A DNA stretch of 64,000 nucleotides from Mesostigma viride (lineage: Eukaryota > Streptophyta > Mesostigmatophyceae > Mesostigmatales > Mesostigmataceae), in the NCBI GenBank assembly GCA_009746045.1, contig RPFO01000175.1, positions 62,001-126,000 on the forward strand, given 5' to 3'. The number at the start of each line of letters is the position of its first letter. Position 1 is the first letter of the stretch. This document shows positions 10,707 through 20,406 of this stretch, piece after piece. The notes under the pieces are model-generated. The model ran no database searches and was not told the origin of the DNA. It saw only the letters and a list, made by a program, of their open reading frames with translations. Made by a program: the position numbers and the translations under genes.

Positions 10707-11056
10707 AGTTAAGCCCCCGACCGGCTGAGCTATGGCGGTCGGTCACGTTGAGCTTGGGATAAGGTGAACACAGAGAACTGCTGTCGGAGCTGGCCAACCA
10801 CTGGTTTATGTCTTAGCCAGCAAAGCCTATCCGGTTAGCCGTAACCGTAGGACAAGCTAGCCGTCCGTACTGATCAACCCGGATAAGGCCCCGGACTGGG
10901 GCCTAGGTGGCGCCGGCCCTAGGCGCCGCCCTTAGACCGGTCGCCCGCATCGGACCGCCGGATTATAGCCGGCGGCTGAGCGGACGCTAGCGGAAGGCGT
11001 GCGGACGGACATGGGGAACTCAGAGCCAGATCCTAGGGCTCTATAGTTACTCAACT
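10707..11056 (-). repeat. LTR of element A (5' LTR in element orientation)
   Basis: 350 bp, begins AGTTAAGCCCCCG and ends CTCAACT on the plus strand. It is followed directly by the target duplication GGCGT. The pol II promoter for the element should lie in it. Confidence 0.93.
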
Positions 11057-11130
11057 GGCGTTCCCGAGGACGCACCCCGCGGGTGTACGCGCCAATCGCC
11101 CGCTCAGGCGCCAAAAAGTCCGGGCCCTGA
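11057..11130. repeat. Satellite unit, middle fragment between elements A and B
   Basis: 74 bp. GGCGT is the element A duplication, then TTCCCGAGGACGCACCCCGC and AATCGCCCGCTCAGGCG as in the other units, ending CCTGA, which is the element B target duplication. The same unit resumes at 20407. Confidence 0.9.
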
Positions 11131-11774
11131 AGTTAGCATTTTGGGCAACCAATATGCTAAGTGGATGCAGTTTGGAAAGACCTTTCCAACGCCGTGCTGA
11201 CCGCCTGAAACAGACAAGGGACGAGAAAGATATCAAGTCCCGAAGTCCTAGCCATCCGTGGCTGACTAGGGTGCAGTCCTCTGGTATAGTGGACAGGACA
11301 CGTGGCAGGCCGTGCCTGCACAGGCTTAGCCTGATTATCACGTGACTGTGGTCCATGTAGATCAGAGGAGCAGCAGCCTGTGACTGGTGGAATATTGGAG
11401 CTGGCACAGGTCTGCAAGGATACTAGGCCTTGCAGGCTTGTGACAGGTCCTGTACTTCCTAGGTTGCAGAGTCTAGGCAAATCCAGTTCGTCCTGGCTCT
11501 GCACTGATGCCAGTGGACGTTGAGGATTTGCTTGCACGCCTGCATGTGCCTCGTCACGCCGATGGGAACGAGGAACAACGCAAAGGATATAGCTTGGTCA
11601 TGGGGGATGACCAGCTTTCTCGGAAAGCACGAACCGTGGGTGCCACCTTGGTCGTGGAAGTGCCCATTGTGGTCGTGGCCTGGTGAACAGATTTAAGGTT
11701 GCTGCCTTGCAACATTGGCTAAGACGCGCTGTGAAAGACCAAGAGCTCACATACGTTGGGAGCTCTTTCTAACT
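11131..11774 (+). repeat. 5' LTR of element B
   Basis: 644 bp, AGTTAGCATTTTGGG to GAGCTCTTTCTAACT. It matches 19763-20406 except for about two substitutions. The ends are a 6-bp perfect inverted repeat. Confidence 0.95.
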
Positions 11775-11799
11775 CGTATTATTGGCTCCTTACATCTTC

Positions 11800-12987
11800 A
11801 TGTCCAACGTGCCGAGGGAACAGGCCATTGAGCCTTCGCAAAGCCAGAGCTCGCAGCCGCAGCTTCGGGTAGAAGCCCCGGAGCGAACACGACCTTTTCA
11901 TCCCTACGCTCATCCGAGCACCGCATCAACCTTCGTCCAGGCGGCGTACCTGGCAAGGGGGCTGGCGAAGAAAGGTTGGGTGGCAGTTTGTGGAACTGCA
12001 GCTGGGCCGGCGGCGAGCGACCCCATTGTGATGCAGATTGAGGCTTCGACAGCTCCCGGCGAATTGTCGCGAGAGGCCGTCGAAAAGTTTGTGTCCATAA
12101 GGGACGAGCTGTCCTCGACGATTTACGGTCTGGAGGTGGCTCACCAGGGCGGGCACGTGACCGTGTCGCAGCTGGATTTGGCGCGGGAGGCACTGGGCCA
12201 GATTGTGGCCATTGGGCTGGGAGCAGCGCGACTGTTCAACCATCAGGTGGCAACTTCTGTGCTGGGCGCGGGAGTTGAAGTCCCGGACGTGATCAGGCAA
12301 GCGCAGGCGCGCGAAGTCGACAACCCCTGGTCGTCGGCGGAGGTGGTTTCACAAACGTGCGAACACCTCGTGAACATTTTGTTGCAGGAGTCACGGGGCA
12401 ACGCAGACCGGTGGGTGATAACCACAAGACCATTTGGGATTTGGTCAACACTCGACACACCGCGGGCGGCGGAACCAGAAGCACACGATCCAGTGGTCGA
12501 GGTCATCACGGGTCGGGAGGTAACGCCAGAAGACTTCCATTACCAATTCGTTGATCAGCCAGAGGGGATCATCGAACGTTCATCTCAGCAGATAGACGAA
12601 GGCGACGGTACTCTAGAAGGGTACGCTGCACGACGTCGTGCTGAGCTGCACGTCCCGCAAGAGCCCGAACACGACTACGGTGGTCGTGGGGCCTGCAATA
12701 GCAAGCGGGGTGGTGGAACGCGGTGGGTGAAGAACCTTGAGTGGGATCGCCAGAGTGGGAGCGAGCCCCGGATCCCAGTGGAGAAATCTGCAGACGGGCG
12801 ACCCGTTAGCAGAGTGTTAGGACCCTACGCCGACGGGGAGGACGCCGCTGGCAGCGACGAGGAGCGGCCAGAGACGCCCATCGCAGCCACTGCTCAAGAG
12901 CGAGAGCTGGAGGCAGCGAACCGAGCAGGTGCTGAGTCAGTAGCTGGGACGGTGCCCACGGCATCCCCCAGCGACGCCAGTGCTTGA
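11800..12987 (+). CDS. Element B first open frame, unknown function
   Basis: 395 residues from the ATG at 11800 (MSNVPREQAIEP), 25 bases after the 5' LTR; an earlier TTG is not needed. I recognise no domain. The first half is mostly helical and alanine-rich, and the last third is charged and disordered (EDAAGSDEERPETP). It has no zinc knuckle or catalytic motif. It ends 54 bases before the gag ATG and is in a different frame. Element C also has a separate long N-terminal frame before its capsid, so this may be a gag-associated N-terminal protein of the lineage. It could equally be a captured sequence. Confidence 0.6.
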   Translation: MSNVPREQAIEPSQSQSSQPQLRVEAPERTRPFHPYAHPSTASTFVQAAYLARGLAKKGWVAVCGTAAGPAASDPIVMQIEASTAPGELSREAVEKFVSIRDELSSTIYGLEVAHQGGHVTVSQLDLAREALGQIVAIGLGAARLFNHQVATSVLGAGVEVPDVIRQAQAREVDNPWSSAEVVSQTCEHLVNILLQESRGNADRWVITTRPFGIWSTLDTPRAAEPEAHDPVVEVITGREVTPEDFHYQFVDQPEGIIERSSQQIDEGDGTLEGYAARRRAELHVPQEPEHDYGGRGACNSKRGGGTRWVKNLEWDRQSGSEPRIPVEKSADGRPVSRVLGPYADGEDAAGSDEERPETPIAATAQERELEAANRAGAESVAGTVPTASPSDASA

Positions 12988-13040
12988 GTCAGTTCTTCCT
13001 TTTTCCTTCGCCTTTATTGTTGTGTCCCCACTTGTATATA

Positions 13041-14396
13041 ATGCCTCGTGGCAAACCGGGCGACGGCGACAAGGGCGAGGAGGGGGCACCGGCTGGAGAG
13101 AGCCAGGAGCCTGGGAAGGGCAAGGAGGCGCTGGTGGGAGAGGCGATCCCAGCCAGCGACGGCGATGGGGGAAAGCGGCCAGGGAGCAAGAGGCGACACG
13201 AAGACTCGGTGGAGGAGGCGCGCAAGGCGCGGGCGATGGGGGCATCTGATGCAATAACGGTGGCGAATGGGCAACCTGCCGTGGAGAAGCGTAAGAGGGA
13301 CCCCTCTGCTGACGGCAATGGTAAGAGGCCTCATGTGGATGTGCTCTCCCCTGTGCCTGCTGGACCAAGTGGTGCTGTTGTTGTGACACCCGCTGTGGTG
13401 GAGCCAGTGAAGGCGCTGCCAGGGTCGAGACCTCACATGAGTGCTGTCACTGTTATGAATGGACAAAAGCCTCTTAACCCACCACTAGCACAGGAAGCTT
13501 TGGACAAGTGGCTAGAGGACATGGAGCTTGTTGTGTTCTCCGTGGACCCCACTGTCAACCTAGTGCAAGTGTTTCACTCGTCCACGTGCAACAGGGACTC
13601 GTCAGAGCGTGTCAGGGAGAAGGCTAGGACTGCTGTCAAGGATAAGCTAACCTGGGCACAGTTCCTGGAAGGGTTGAGGGAGGAGTTCTCTGACAAGGTT
13701 CTCAACCTCACCAACTATTATAAGCATCAGTATGACACCTTTGAGATAGTGGGTCCTGTGGCAGAGGAATGGGCTAGGCTCAACCGTATCAGGGACAAGG
13801 GGGCCAAGTATGGCTTCCTGGTCACAGATAGGGCCTTGGCAGACTATTTCCTGGACCGTATGGGTTTGAGTGTGGATGGGAGGAACGGTGCCCGCATGTT
13901 TCTTAACCAGACTGATGGCTCCTTGCGTGCTCTGGAGCTTGTAATCCTCAGCATAAGGAAGCCAGATCCTGCCTGCAAGGCTATCCAGTCCCATGGCAGC
14001 AATGCCACCTCCGCTGTGCAGGGCCAAGGTGATGTCCCCGGGTACCCAGCCCGTGATGGGGCAAGGCCCAACAAGCGTAAGCGCTTCAGGCGCCAGAGGC
14101 AGGGGGCTCAGGGTGGCAAGGGTGCAGGTCCCCAAGGAGGGGTTGGGGGCCAGCAAGCTGGTGGTCAGCAGGGTAAGGGTGGCCAAGGGCAAGGCAAGGG
14201 CCAAGCTCAAGGCAACCAGGGCAAGCAGGGTGGGCAGCCTCAGGGAGGCCAGGGGAAGCCTGGCAAGGGTGGGGCTGGGTCTGGGAAGAAGGGTGGAGCA
14301 TGCTTTGTGTGTGGCAAGGAAGGTCACTGGCGTCGTGAGTGTCCTGACAGGAAGGCCAAGCCTGCTGGGGCAGGAGGCCAGTCTGGGCAGCAGTGA
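13041..14396 (+). CDS. Element B gag (capsid and nucleocapsid)
   Basis: 451 residues starting MPRGKPGDGDKG. An acidic/basic disordered N-terminus is followed by a capsid-like helical region (LDKWLEDMELVVFSVD, DKLTWAQFLEGLREEF, AEEWARLNRIRDKG). A long Gly/Gln/Lys linker comes next, then one zinc knuckle, CFVCGKEGHWRREC (CX2CX4HX4C). The protein should package element RNA into particles. It ends with CAG CAG TGA CTA at 14388-14399. Beyond that TGA the same frame stays open into integrase, so pol may be expressed by readthrough. Confidence 0.85.
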   Translation: MPRGKPGDGDKGEEGAPAGESQEPGKGKEALVGEAIPASDGDGGKRPGSKRRHEDSVEEARKARAMGASDAITVANGQPAVEKRKRDPSADGNGKRPHVDVLSPVPAGPSGAVVVTPAVVEPVKALPGSRPHMSAVTVMNGQKPLNPPLAQEALDKWLEDMELVVFSVDPTVNLVQVFHSSTCNRDSSERVREKARTAVKDKLTWAQFLEGLREEFSDKVLNLTNYYKHQYDTFEIVGPVAEEWARLNRIRDKGAKYGFLVTDRALADYFLDRMGLSVDGRNGARMFLNQTDGSLRALELVILSIRKPDPACKAIQSHGSNATSAVQGQGDVPGYPARDGARPNKRKRFRRQRQGAQGGKGAGPQGGVGGQQAGGQQGKGGQGQGKGQAQGNQGKQGGQPQGGQGKPGKGGAGSGKKGGACFVCGKEGHWRRECPDRKAKPAGAGGQSGQQ

Positions 14397-15254
14397 CTAG
14401 ATACATCATCCCCTGTAAATAGTCAATCACCCCTTGGGGAAGGTGTGCTGGATGTACATAAGGACAGGGGTGTGCCCCTTGTGCAGCACCAAGGGTGTAA
14501 AGATGTTGTTCTTCCACTGGATTGCAATAACAATGCTGCAGCTGAATTCCCTATGCCTCATGCAGGTGGTGGGTCTCCAGCAGGTGCTGGCCTGGAGGGC
14601 CAAGGGACCTTGCTGGAAGGGCCTGGAGCGGTCCAGGGAGCAGGGCCTGGCTTGGGGAGTCAGGATGGCCTGCAGGAAGGCCCTGGAACCTCAGGCGTGG
14701 ATCATGTGTCCCCACACACGGTTCAGACGTCTCGCCAGGTCAGTACTGAGAGAGTGCTGAGCTATGCTGGGGCTGGCCATAGGTTGCATCACATGTTTGG
14801 GCATTCTGGGCAGGCAATGTTTGCTTGGAAGCTAGGTAGAGAGCCTTTGTGGGAGGCTTGCCAGGCTGCTGCTGAGAACTGTGGTTGCCAGGAGAATGCT
14901 GTTCACCCACCTCAGTCCCATGCTAGGGAGCCTGCTAGGGAGCGTGGCGACATCCAGATGGATATCCAGCATATCAGGGGCTTGTATATATTGGTGGGGG
15001 TGGACAGGTTCAGCAGATACAGACTGATAGACGTTCTGCCTGGTATGCAGGAGCACCACTTGTTGTTGGGTATGAAGGCCCTGATCCCAGGCTTTGGGGT
15101 GTGCAAGAGTGTGCAGGCGGACTTGCAGTTTGACTGTTTGCTCAAGCATCAGGACCAGCTGCCTTGTAAGCTGGTAGTAGTCCCCAGGGAGAGTCATGGG
15201 CAGCAAGGGGCTGTAGAGAGATCCATACGTGAAGTGAAGACAGTGGTGCTATAG
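14397..15254 (+). CDS. Element B pol, part 1: integrase N-terminus and catalytic core
   Basis: In frame with gag after its TGA. No ATG is required if readthrough is used; a GTG lies at 14445. A Gly/Pro-rich linker leads to the HHCC zinc site (HRLHHMFGHS ... CQAAAENCGCQ). The core follows, with MDIQHIRGLYILVGVDRFSR around the first Asp, VQADLQFD for the second, and GAVERSIREVKT with the catalytic Glu. No protease motif is found between the gag zinc knuckle and the HHCC site. The frame stops at TAG 15252-15254 and the rest of integrase lies in another frame. Confidence 0.85.
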   Translation, partial: LDTSSPVNSQSPLGEGVLDVHKDRGVPLVQHQGCKDVVLPLDCNNNAAAEFPMPHAGGGSPAGAGLEGQGTLLEGPGAVQGAGPGLGSQDGLQEGPGTSGVDHVSPHTVQTSRQVSTERVLSYAGAGHRLHHMFGHSGQAMFAWKLGREPLWEACQAAAENCGCQENAVHPPQSHAREPARERGDIQMDIQHIRGLYILVGVDRFSRYRLIDVLPGMQEHHLLLGMKALIPGFGVCKSVQADLQFDCLLKHQDQLPCKLVVVPRESHGQQGAVERSIREVKTVVL

Positions 15255-15265
15255 CAGCAGAGTCA

Positions 15266-15633
15266 GTGCCACTTGTGGCATCTGCCTTAGAGAGGGCAGC
15301 CTGGTGTAAGGGGATAGAGGAGCAGCTGAACCACAGGGTTAACTATTACTTTGATGGTGTGGCTGTCTCTCCCCTGGCCCTGCAGTATAGCCTATTGCCT
15401 GAGAACGTGGTGCAGGCCAGTCTTAGGAAGGCAGATAGGTTATTTGCCCAGCTGAGACGTAAGGACAAGAACTGGAATGTGCTGAGGCCTCAGGTGGGGC
15501 TGAAGGTCGGGATGTGGAAGGAACCATCTATTCCAGGCAAGCGGGGGAAGTGGCAGGATGGGGTTGTCACTCGTGTGGAGGAAGCTAACAGATCTTGCCT
15601 GGTGGCTTTGGAAAAGGATCCAAGGCATTACAA
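15266..15633 (+). CDS. Element B pol, part 2: integrase C-terminal part
   Basis: Homology begins near 15250 and runs through RAAWCKGIEEQLNHRVN, LRKADRLFAQLRRK and a small beta domain (VGMWKEP, KWQDGVVTRVEE). This matches elements A and C in the same place. The open frame formally continues to 15748 but from 15634 on it is read out of an inserted sequence. Coding resumes at 16403. Confidence 0.75.
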
Positions 15634-16402
15634 TTCGTTCAAGTGGCCCGCCGGAGCGGCTGTACAATTTTTCCCAGTGAGCGCGCTGCCAAGTGTACTT
15701 GTGGGCAAATTTTTAGGTGCCCCGTCACTTCGAGGTACTAAAAATTAGGCTACGGTGCGAATTCAGCGAATTTCAGCGAATTTTCAGTCGAACCAAAGGA
15801 AGTGACGCCAACTACCAAAAAGTTTCCGTTACGAATTTTCAGCCCAACACTCGCGCAAAATGAAGTGACGGCAACTACCAAAAAGTTTCCGTTACGAATT
15901 TTCACTCCCACACGTTTGCACAAAAGGAAGTGACGGCAACTACCAAAAAGTTTCCGTTACGAATTTTCAGTCCCACACTTCGCGCAAATTTTAGTAGGGC
16001 TGCACGCAAGCTACCTTTCAAAATTTTGCGCTAGTATGGAACGCATTTCATTCGTCTGGAGGAACGCTGCCCGCCAACTACCCCCGTTCAGAAAGTTCCG
16101 CCGAAATTTACCCTAGATTTGGAAATCTGAACGTCCGCGCAAATTTTAGTAGGGCTGCACGCAAGCTACCTTTCAAAATTTTGCGCAAGTATGGAACGCA
16201 ATTCATTCGTCCGGAGGAATGCTGCTCGTCAACTGCCCCCGTTCAGAAAGTTGCGCCGAACTTTACTTGAGATTTGGAAATCTGAACGTGCGGTTGGAGT
16301 TTCGCGGGGAAACCCAAGTTCCCAAGTAATTCACCAATGACGCGCTTCGAACACTTGTCCGCTAAAACCTAAGCAGCCGCTCCGGCTGGCCACTTAAACG
16401 AA
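15634..16402. mobile_element. 769-bp insertion with terminal inverted repeats inside element B pol
   Basis: The left end TTCGTTCAAGTGGCCCGCC and the right end are inverted repeats of about 30 bp with three visible mismatches. It splits the integrase C-terminal domain: homology to elements A and C stops at 15633 and resumes at 16403. The inside is non-coding: three ~64-bp units (around 15797, 15859, 15925) and two ~155-bp units (15981-16289) ending GGAAATCTGAACG. I could not identify a target duplication, so the transposon superfamily stays open; a MITE-like element fits best. Confidence 0.7.
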
Positions 16403-16701
16403 ACTTGATGCACGTGTACAGGTTGTCCTGGGCTCATGTCAAGGAAAGAAGGCCACATGCAATCTGGCCTGCAGACGGGCCAGGCCCTCCCAGCTGGGTT
16501 GAGGAGCCAGGCCAGAGCCAGGCAGCAGCAGCTAACAATCCTCTGGTGGTGGATGATGGTCTGTCCCTGCTGGAAGATGACGAGCAGGAGGCTGCTGAAG
16601 CAACTGTCACAAGGCCAGAGGGGACGGGGCAGCCACCTAAGGCCCGGGGGCCTCTCATGGCGGATCGACGTCATCCGAGCACTCATGCGCAGCAAACATG
16701 A
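16403..16701 (+). CDS. Element B pol, integrase tail and linker
   Basis: Resumes after the insertion with MHVYRLSWAHVKERRP, which aligns with the end of the integrase C-terminal domain of element C. A disordered linker (PLVVDDGLSLLEDDEQE) leads toward the retropepsin-like domain, which lies one frame over. The frame change is near 16660. Confidence 0.6.
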
Positions 16702-17014
16702 TCCCAAGGTATCCAAGCTCACGGGGTGGGGGTCGTGCTGGGCAGCTACAATGGAGGTAGATACCAACTCACAGGTGTCTGTCATCAGGGAAGAGGATGC
16801 TGTAGGCTTACAGATGTCCCATCCCAGTTGCCTTGCTGTGTCTGATTTCTCAGGAAAGGTGTCCATGAAGATCCTAGGGGAAGTGAGTGTGCCTATCTTA
16901 GGGGTGCCCACCACGTTCTGTGTGGTAGAGGGCTATCAGGGGCCTGCCATTCTGGGTCAAAACTTCTTGTGCATGCCAGGGGTTACTTTGACCTCTGATG
17001 AGTTGGCACTATAG
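16660..17014 (+). CDS. Element B pol, retropepsin-like domain
   Basis: About 115 residues at the end of a longer open frame that starts at 16436. MEVDTNSQVSVI aligns with DTQA of elements A and C; VPILGVPTTFCVVEGYQG and AILGQNFLCMPG correspond to the flap and the second hydrophobic-Gly block of clan AA peptidases. The usual Gly after Asp-Thr/Ser is Asn here. The domain lies after integrase and directly before reverse transcriptase. It ends at TAG 17012-17014 and RT continues in another frame. Confidence 0.7.
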
Positions 17015-17067
17015 AAGGCAGGGGCAGCCTCCCCCTTGAAAGATATCACTATTCCCAGGGTCTTGCA

Positions 17068-18756
17068 GTGGCGGTCAAGGCTGTTAAGAGTCAGCCAGCT
17101 GAGGGTCCTCAAGGTCAGGAGCCCATAGCTGAGGACCTGTTGATAATCCCAACCACCTTTGATCCACGGCAGTTAGGGGTAAACAGGTACCAGATAGCTG
17201 CTCACAGTCCTATTCCCTGGCGCCAGCTAGTCGAGATGATGCAGAGCCCCAAGATGGCTAAGGCATGGACTCTTGGCTTTGTTGCTTCTGGGCATGAGTG
17301 GATAGTTTCCAACTGTGCAGAACCTGTGGATGAGCTGCCAGAAGTTCACCAGCTGCTCAGATTGATGTTTGTCCTCAAGCTCAAGGAGGTAGATGGTGTC
17401 CAGGTGCCACATGTCAGACCAGTTGTAACCGAGTATCATGGCACTGGCCAGTTGTTAGATGAGGGGCTCTATACTCCAGGGATGCTGCATGACACGTGGA
17501 GGATTCTGCTGTGTATATTTCTGTCTTTTCTGGTTAAGGGTGTGCCCTATAGCTCTGTGCTGATTGATTTCAAGAGGGCTTTTCTCAAGGGTGACCAAGA
17601 TCAGGCTAGGCAGACTTGGAGAGATATCCCTCCTTTCTTTGTGACTGTACCTGCTGTATGGAGAGCAGAGATAAAGGCCAGGTACCTGAGAATTCTGAAA
17701 GGGTTGGAAGGTCTCAGGTCCAGTCCCATTATCTGGAGAAAGAGCCTAGAGAAATTCTTGAAGAATACTTGTGGGTTTTCTGTGTCTCCAGTGGATCCCT
17801 GTTTGTTCCAAGGGTCCCACAATGGCCTTCCTGTCTTTGCCTCACTGCATGGTGATGACCTTCATCTCATAGGTCCACCAGACTGGGTTGAGGCTGTCTT
17901 GGCTAAAATCCAGAAGCGGTTTGAGCTGGGTAAGATACAGCACATGGTGGAGAATGAGCCTATGGTCTTCTGTGGCATGCAGGCTACGTTGTTCCAAGCC
18001 AAGGGCTCGTGGTTCATCAGGATGGAGGGTGGTAAGGACTACCCACAGCAGATTGTAGATGCATTGCAGGAGCCCATCACGCAGGCTAGGTGTGCTACCA
18101 TCAGGGGCATGCTGGCATGGCTTGCGAGTATATGTGCCCCTGACTTGCTGGTTTTGAGTCGACTTACTGATTCCCAGCTGGTCGAGGTGGGTGCAGAGAG
18201 TGTGGTGCAGGCTGTCACGATGTCTCCCCCTCTTATACTGGGTCCTGTGGATTTGTACAAGCCCCTTGACATGGTTCTCTATGTGGACAGTTCTATGGAT
18301 AATAGGAAGGTCACAGAGGTCAGGGGCAGGGCAGCAGCATTAGTTACCCTGGAGCAAGATCACACCTCACTTGTTACCTGGTACAGTCGGTTGCAGAACA
18401 GGGTTACACCCAGCAGTGATATTGCTGAGTGCAGGGCAATCTGTGAAGGGCTGCATTCTGCTCTTTACTTGAGGGCGCTCTTCTACCAGCTATGTCAAGT
18501 AGCTTCCTGTAGGTTGCAGCTGCACACACTGGTGAGGACTGATAGCATGGGCATGGTGCAATTTGTGCACAGGCAGCTGGCCAGGAGCAGGGACCTTGAC
18601 TACTTGTTGCTCAAGGAGATGTCCTACCTAGCTCACATTGAACATGTGCCTGGTGTGGACAACCCTGCAGATGCCCTCACCAAGCTGGAGGAGAAGGCGG
18701 AGAGGCAGTACCCCCTGCTCCGTGGGCTCATGGACCCCTTACACGGGCGGCCATAG
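17068..18756 (+). CDS. Element B pol, reverse transcriptase and RNase H
   Basis: 562 residues. RT motifs: LRLMFVLKLKE, VRPVVTEYHG, GLYTPGM, LIDFKRAFLKGD (first catalytic Asp), GLEGLRSSPIIWR, and LHGDDLHLI at the YxDD site, which reads HGDD. RNase H: LYVDSSMDNR, IAECRAICEG, RTDSMGM and VDNPADALTK. The start is the first ATG of the frame; the true pol reading probably enters from the retropepsin frame upstream. It ends in TAG at 18754-18756. Confidence 0.9.
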   Translation: MAVKAVKSQPAEGPQGQEPIAEDLLIIPTTFDPRQLGVNRYQIAAHSPIPWRQLVEMMQSPKMAKAWTLGFVASGHEWIVSNCAEPVDELPEVHQLLRLMFVLKLKEVDGVQVPHVRPVVTEYHGTGQLLDEGLYTPGMLHDTWRILLCIFLSFLVKGVPYSSVLIDFKRAFLKGDQDQARQTWRDIPPFFVTVPAVWRAEIKARYLRILKGLEGLRSSPIIWRKSLEKFLKNTCGFSVSPVDPCLFQGSHNGLPVFASLHGDDLHLIGPPDWVEAVLAKIQKRFELGKIQHMVENEPMVFCGMQATLFQAKGSWFIRMEGGKDYPQQIVDALQEPITQARCATIRGMLAWLASICAPDLLVLSRLTDSQLVEVGAESVVQAVTMSPPLILGPVDLYKPLDMVLYVDSSMDNRKVTEVRGRAAALVTLEQDHTSLVTWYSRLQNRVTPSSDIAECRAICEGLHSALYLRALFYQLCQVASCRLQLHTLVRTDSMGMVQFVHRQLARSRDLDYLLLKEMSYLAHIEHVPGVDNPADALTKLEEKAERQYPLLRGLMDPLHGRP

Positions 18757-19762
18757 AGACCAGGCCTTGCTTCAGCTTGGGTGCCCCCAGTGGGCTGCTT
18801 GACCAAAGTACCAAGTGGTGACTGGTGCTTACTGGTTGACAGCCGGTCCTTCAGGGTTAGGTACACCCTCCTGGACAGGAGTTGGTGTGGAATGTCACTC
18901 CTACCAGCTGAGAATCATGCCTGGCCCTCCCCATGGGGTTCAGAAGAGTCGACGCCTTTGGCCTCAAACAGTTAGGCCATGCAAGGGCAACCCGAATGTT
19001 GGTTCTTACAGGTTGCTGTATATATGTTTTCTAGTGCTTGTTTCCAACCTGTTGCTAATAAAGAACCTGGTTGTGTGACCATGTGGAACATCATTGGTTG
19101 CCAGGGAGCCACATTCTGGGTTATATAATGCTTGAATAAAACATAATCATGTCATGTCATGTCATTCTCATGTTGTTCTCATGATTGTAATGTTTCTCTT
19201 GTGTAAAGTTCCAGGTCACCTATAAACCTGGAGGTTGGGGTGGGGTTCAATTCCCCAGCAGAGCCACAGCCTGGCATGAGTGATTCCTGGGCTTAACACC
19301 CAGTGAAGACATGGGCTCCCCAATAAGGCAGTATTTTTTTAGGTGCTACCTGAGTCTCTTTGAGCATAAAAGGGAAAGGCTGGCCAAGGCGGGCGCCATA
19401 AGAACGGGCGCCTGTGATAACTGTGAAAGATCAGGAACTCACAATAATACGTTCTTGGCATCCTTTAATCCCAGCCATTGGACTAGGTAATGTGCCTTGA
19501 CTTTAATCTAACACCAAGTTCCCAAGGAAAGGTTGGGAGCTGACCAAGGGGTCAGGGGATAACCTGGGATGACCTCTGATTCACTGGCCAGTACACCTAG
19601 CCTGGTCCAAGGACGTATATGTTGTTACCCAAAAGGAGGCAGGACCCTGGGCCCTATCAGGTCTGATCAACCCCAAGGGACCAAGCGGTCTGTGGCTGAG
19701 TGAGCACAAGCAAGGTTAGGCTTGTTTCAAGCTGGTCCAGCTCCAAAAGAAAAAATGGTTGG
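18757..19762 (+). other. 3' non-coding region of element B
   Basis: About 1 kb between RNase H and the 3' LTR, with no coding motif. It contains short ATGTC repeats near 19148. A purine-rich AAAAGAAAAAATGGTTGG run immediately before the LTR is the likely polypurine tract. Confidence 0.6.
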
Positions 19763-20406
19763 AGTTAGCATTTTGGGCAACCAATATGCTAAGTGGATGC
19801 AGTTTGGAAAGACCTTTCCAACGCCGTGCTGACCGCCTGAAACAGACAAGGGACGAGAAAGATATCAAGTCCCGAAGTCCTAGCCATCCGTGGCTGACTA
19901 GGGTGCAGTCCTCTGGTATAGTGGACAGGACACGTGGCAGGCCGTGCCTGCACAGGCTTAGCCTGATTATCACGTGACTGTGGTCCACGTAGATCAGAGG
20001 AGCAGCAGCCTGTGACTGGTGGAATACTGGAGCTGGCACAGGTCTGCAAGGATACTAGGCCTTGCAGGCTTGTGACAGGTCCTGTACTTCCTAGGTTGCA
20101 GAGTCTAGGCAAATCCAGTTCGTCCTGGCTCTGCACTGATGCCAGTGGACGTTGAGGATTTGCTTGCACGCCTGCATGTGCCTCGTCACGCCGATGGGAA
20201 CGAGGAACAACGCAAAGGATATAGCTTGGTCATGGGGGATGACCAGCTTTCTCGGAAAGCACGAACCGTGGGTGCCACCTTGGTCGTGGAAGTGCCCATT
20301 GTGGTCGTGGCCTGGTGAACAGATTTAAGGTTGCTGCCTTGCAACATTGGCTAAGACGCGCTGTGAAAGACCAAGAGCTCACATACGTTGGGAGCTCTTT
20401 CTAACT
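19763..20406 (+). repeat. 3' LTR of element B
   Basis: 644 bp, nearly identical to 11131-11774. It is followed by the target duplication CCTGA and the resumed satellite unit. Confidence 0.95.

Larger units (their letters stand above)
4892..11056 (-). mobile_element. Copia-like LTR retrotransposon, element A (complete, minus strand)
   Basis: 6.2 kb, bounded by two LTRs of 347 and 350 bp that start AGTT and end AACT. It is flanked by the 5-bp duplication GGCGT (4887-4891 and 11057-11061) and sits inside a satellite unit that resumes on the other side. Reading the minus strand, the order is gag with two zinc knuckles, integrase, retropepsin-like domain, reverse transcriptase and RNase H. The LTRs differ only by a 1-bp and a 4-bp indel and about one substitution, so insertion is recent. 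Coding is split over four frames (breaks near 10400, 8705 and 7920), so this copy looks inactive unless the breaks are sequence errors. Confidence 0.93.
11131..20406 (+). mobile_element. Copia-like LTR retrotransposon, element B (complete, plus strand)
   Basis: 9.3 kb with 644-bp LTRs starting AGTTAG and ending CTAACT, flanked by the 5-bp duplication CCTGA (11126-11130 and 20407-20411). The LTRs differ at about two positions, so insertion is recent. Content in order: an extra open frame, gag, integrase, retropepsin-like domain, reverse transcriptase and RNase H, and a 1-kb 3' region. Gag ends in an in-frame TGA followed by CTA with the pol frame open beyond it. The integrase C-terminus is interrupted by a 769-bp insertion with inverted-repeat ends. 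Frame changes near 15250, 16660 and 17030 further break pol. Confidence 0.93.
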
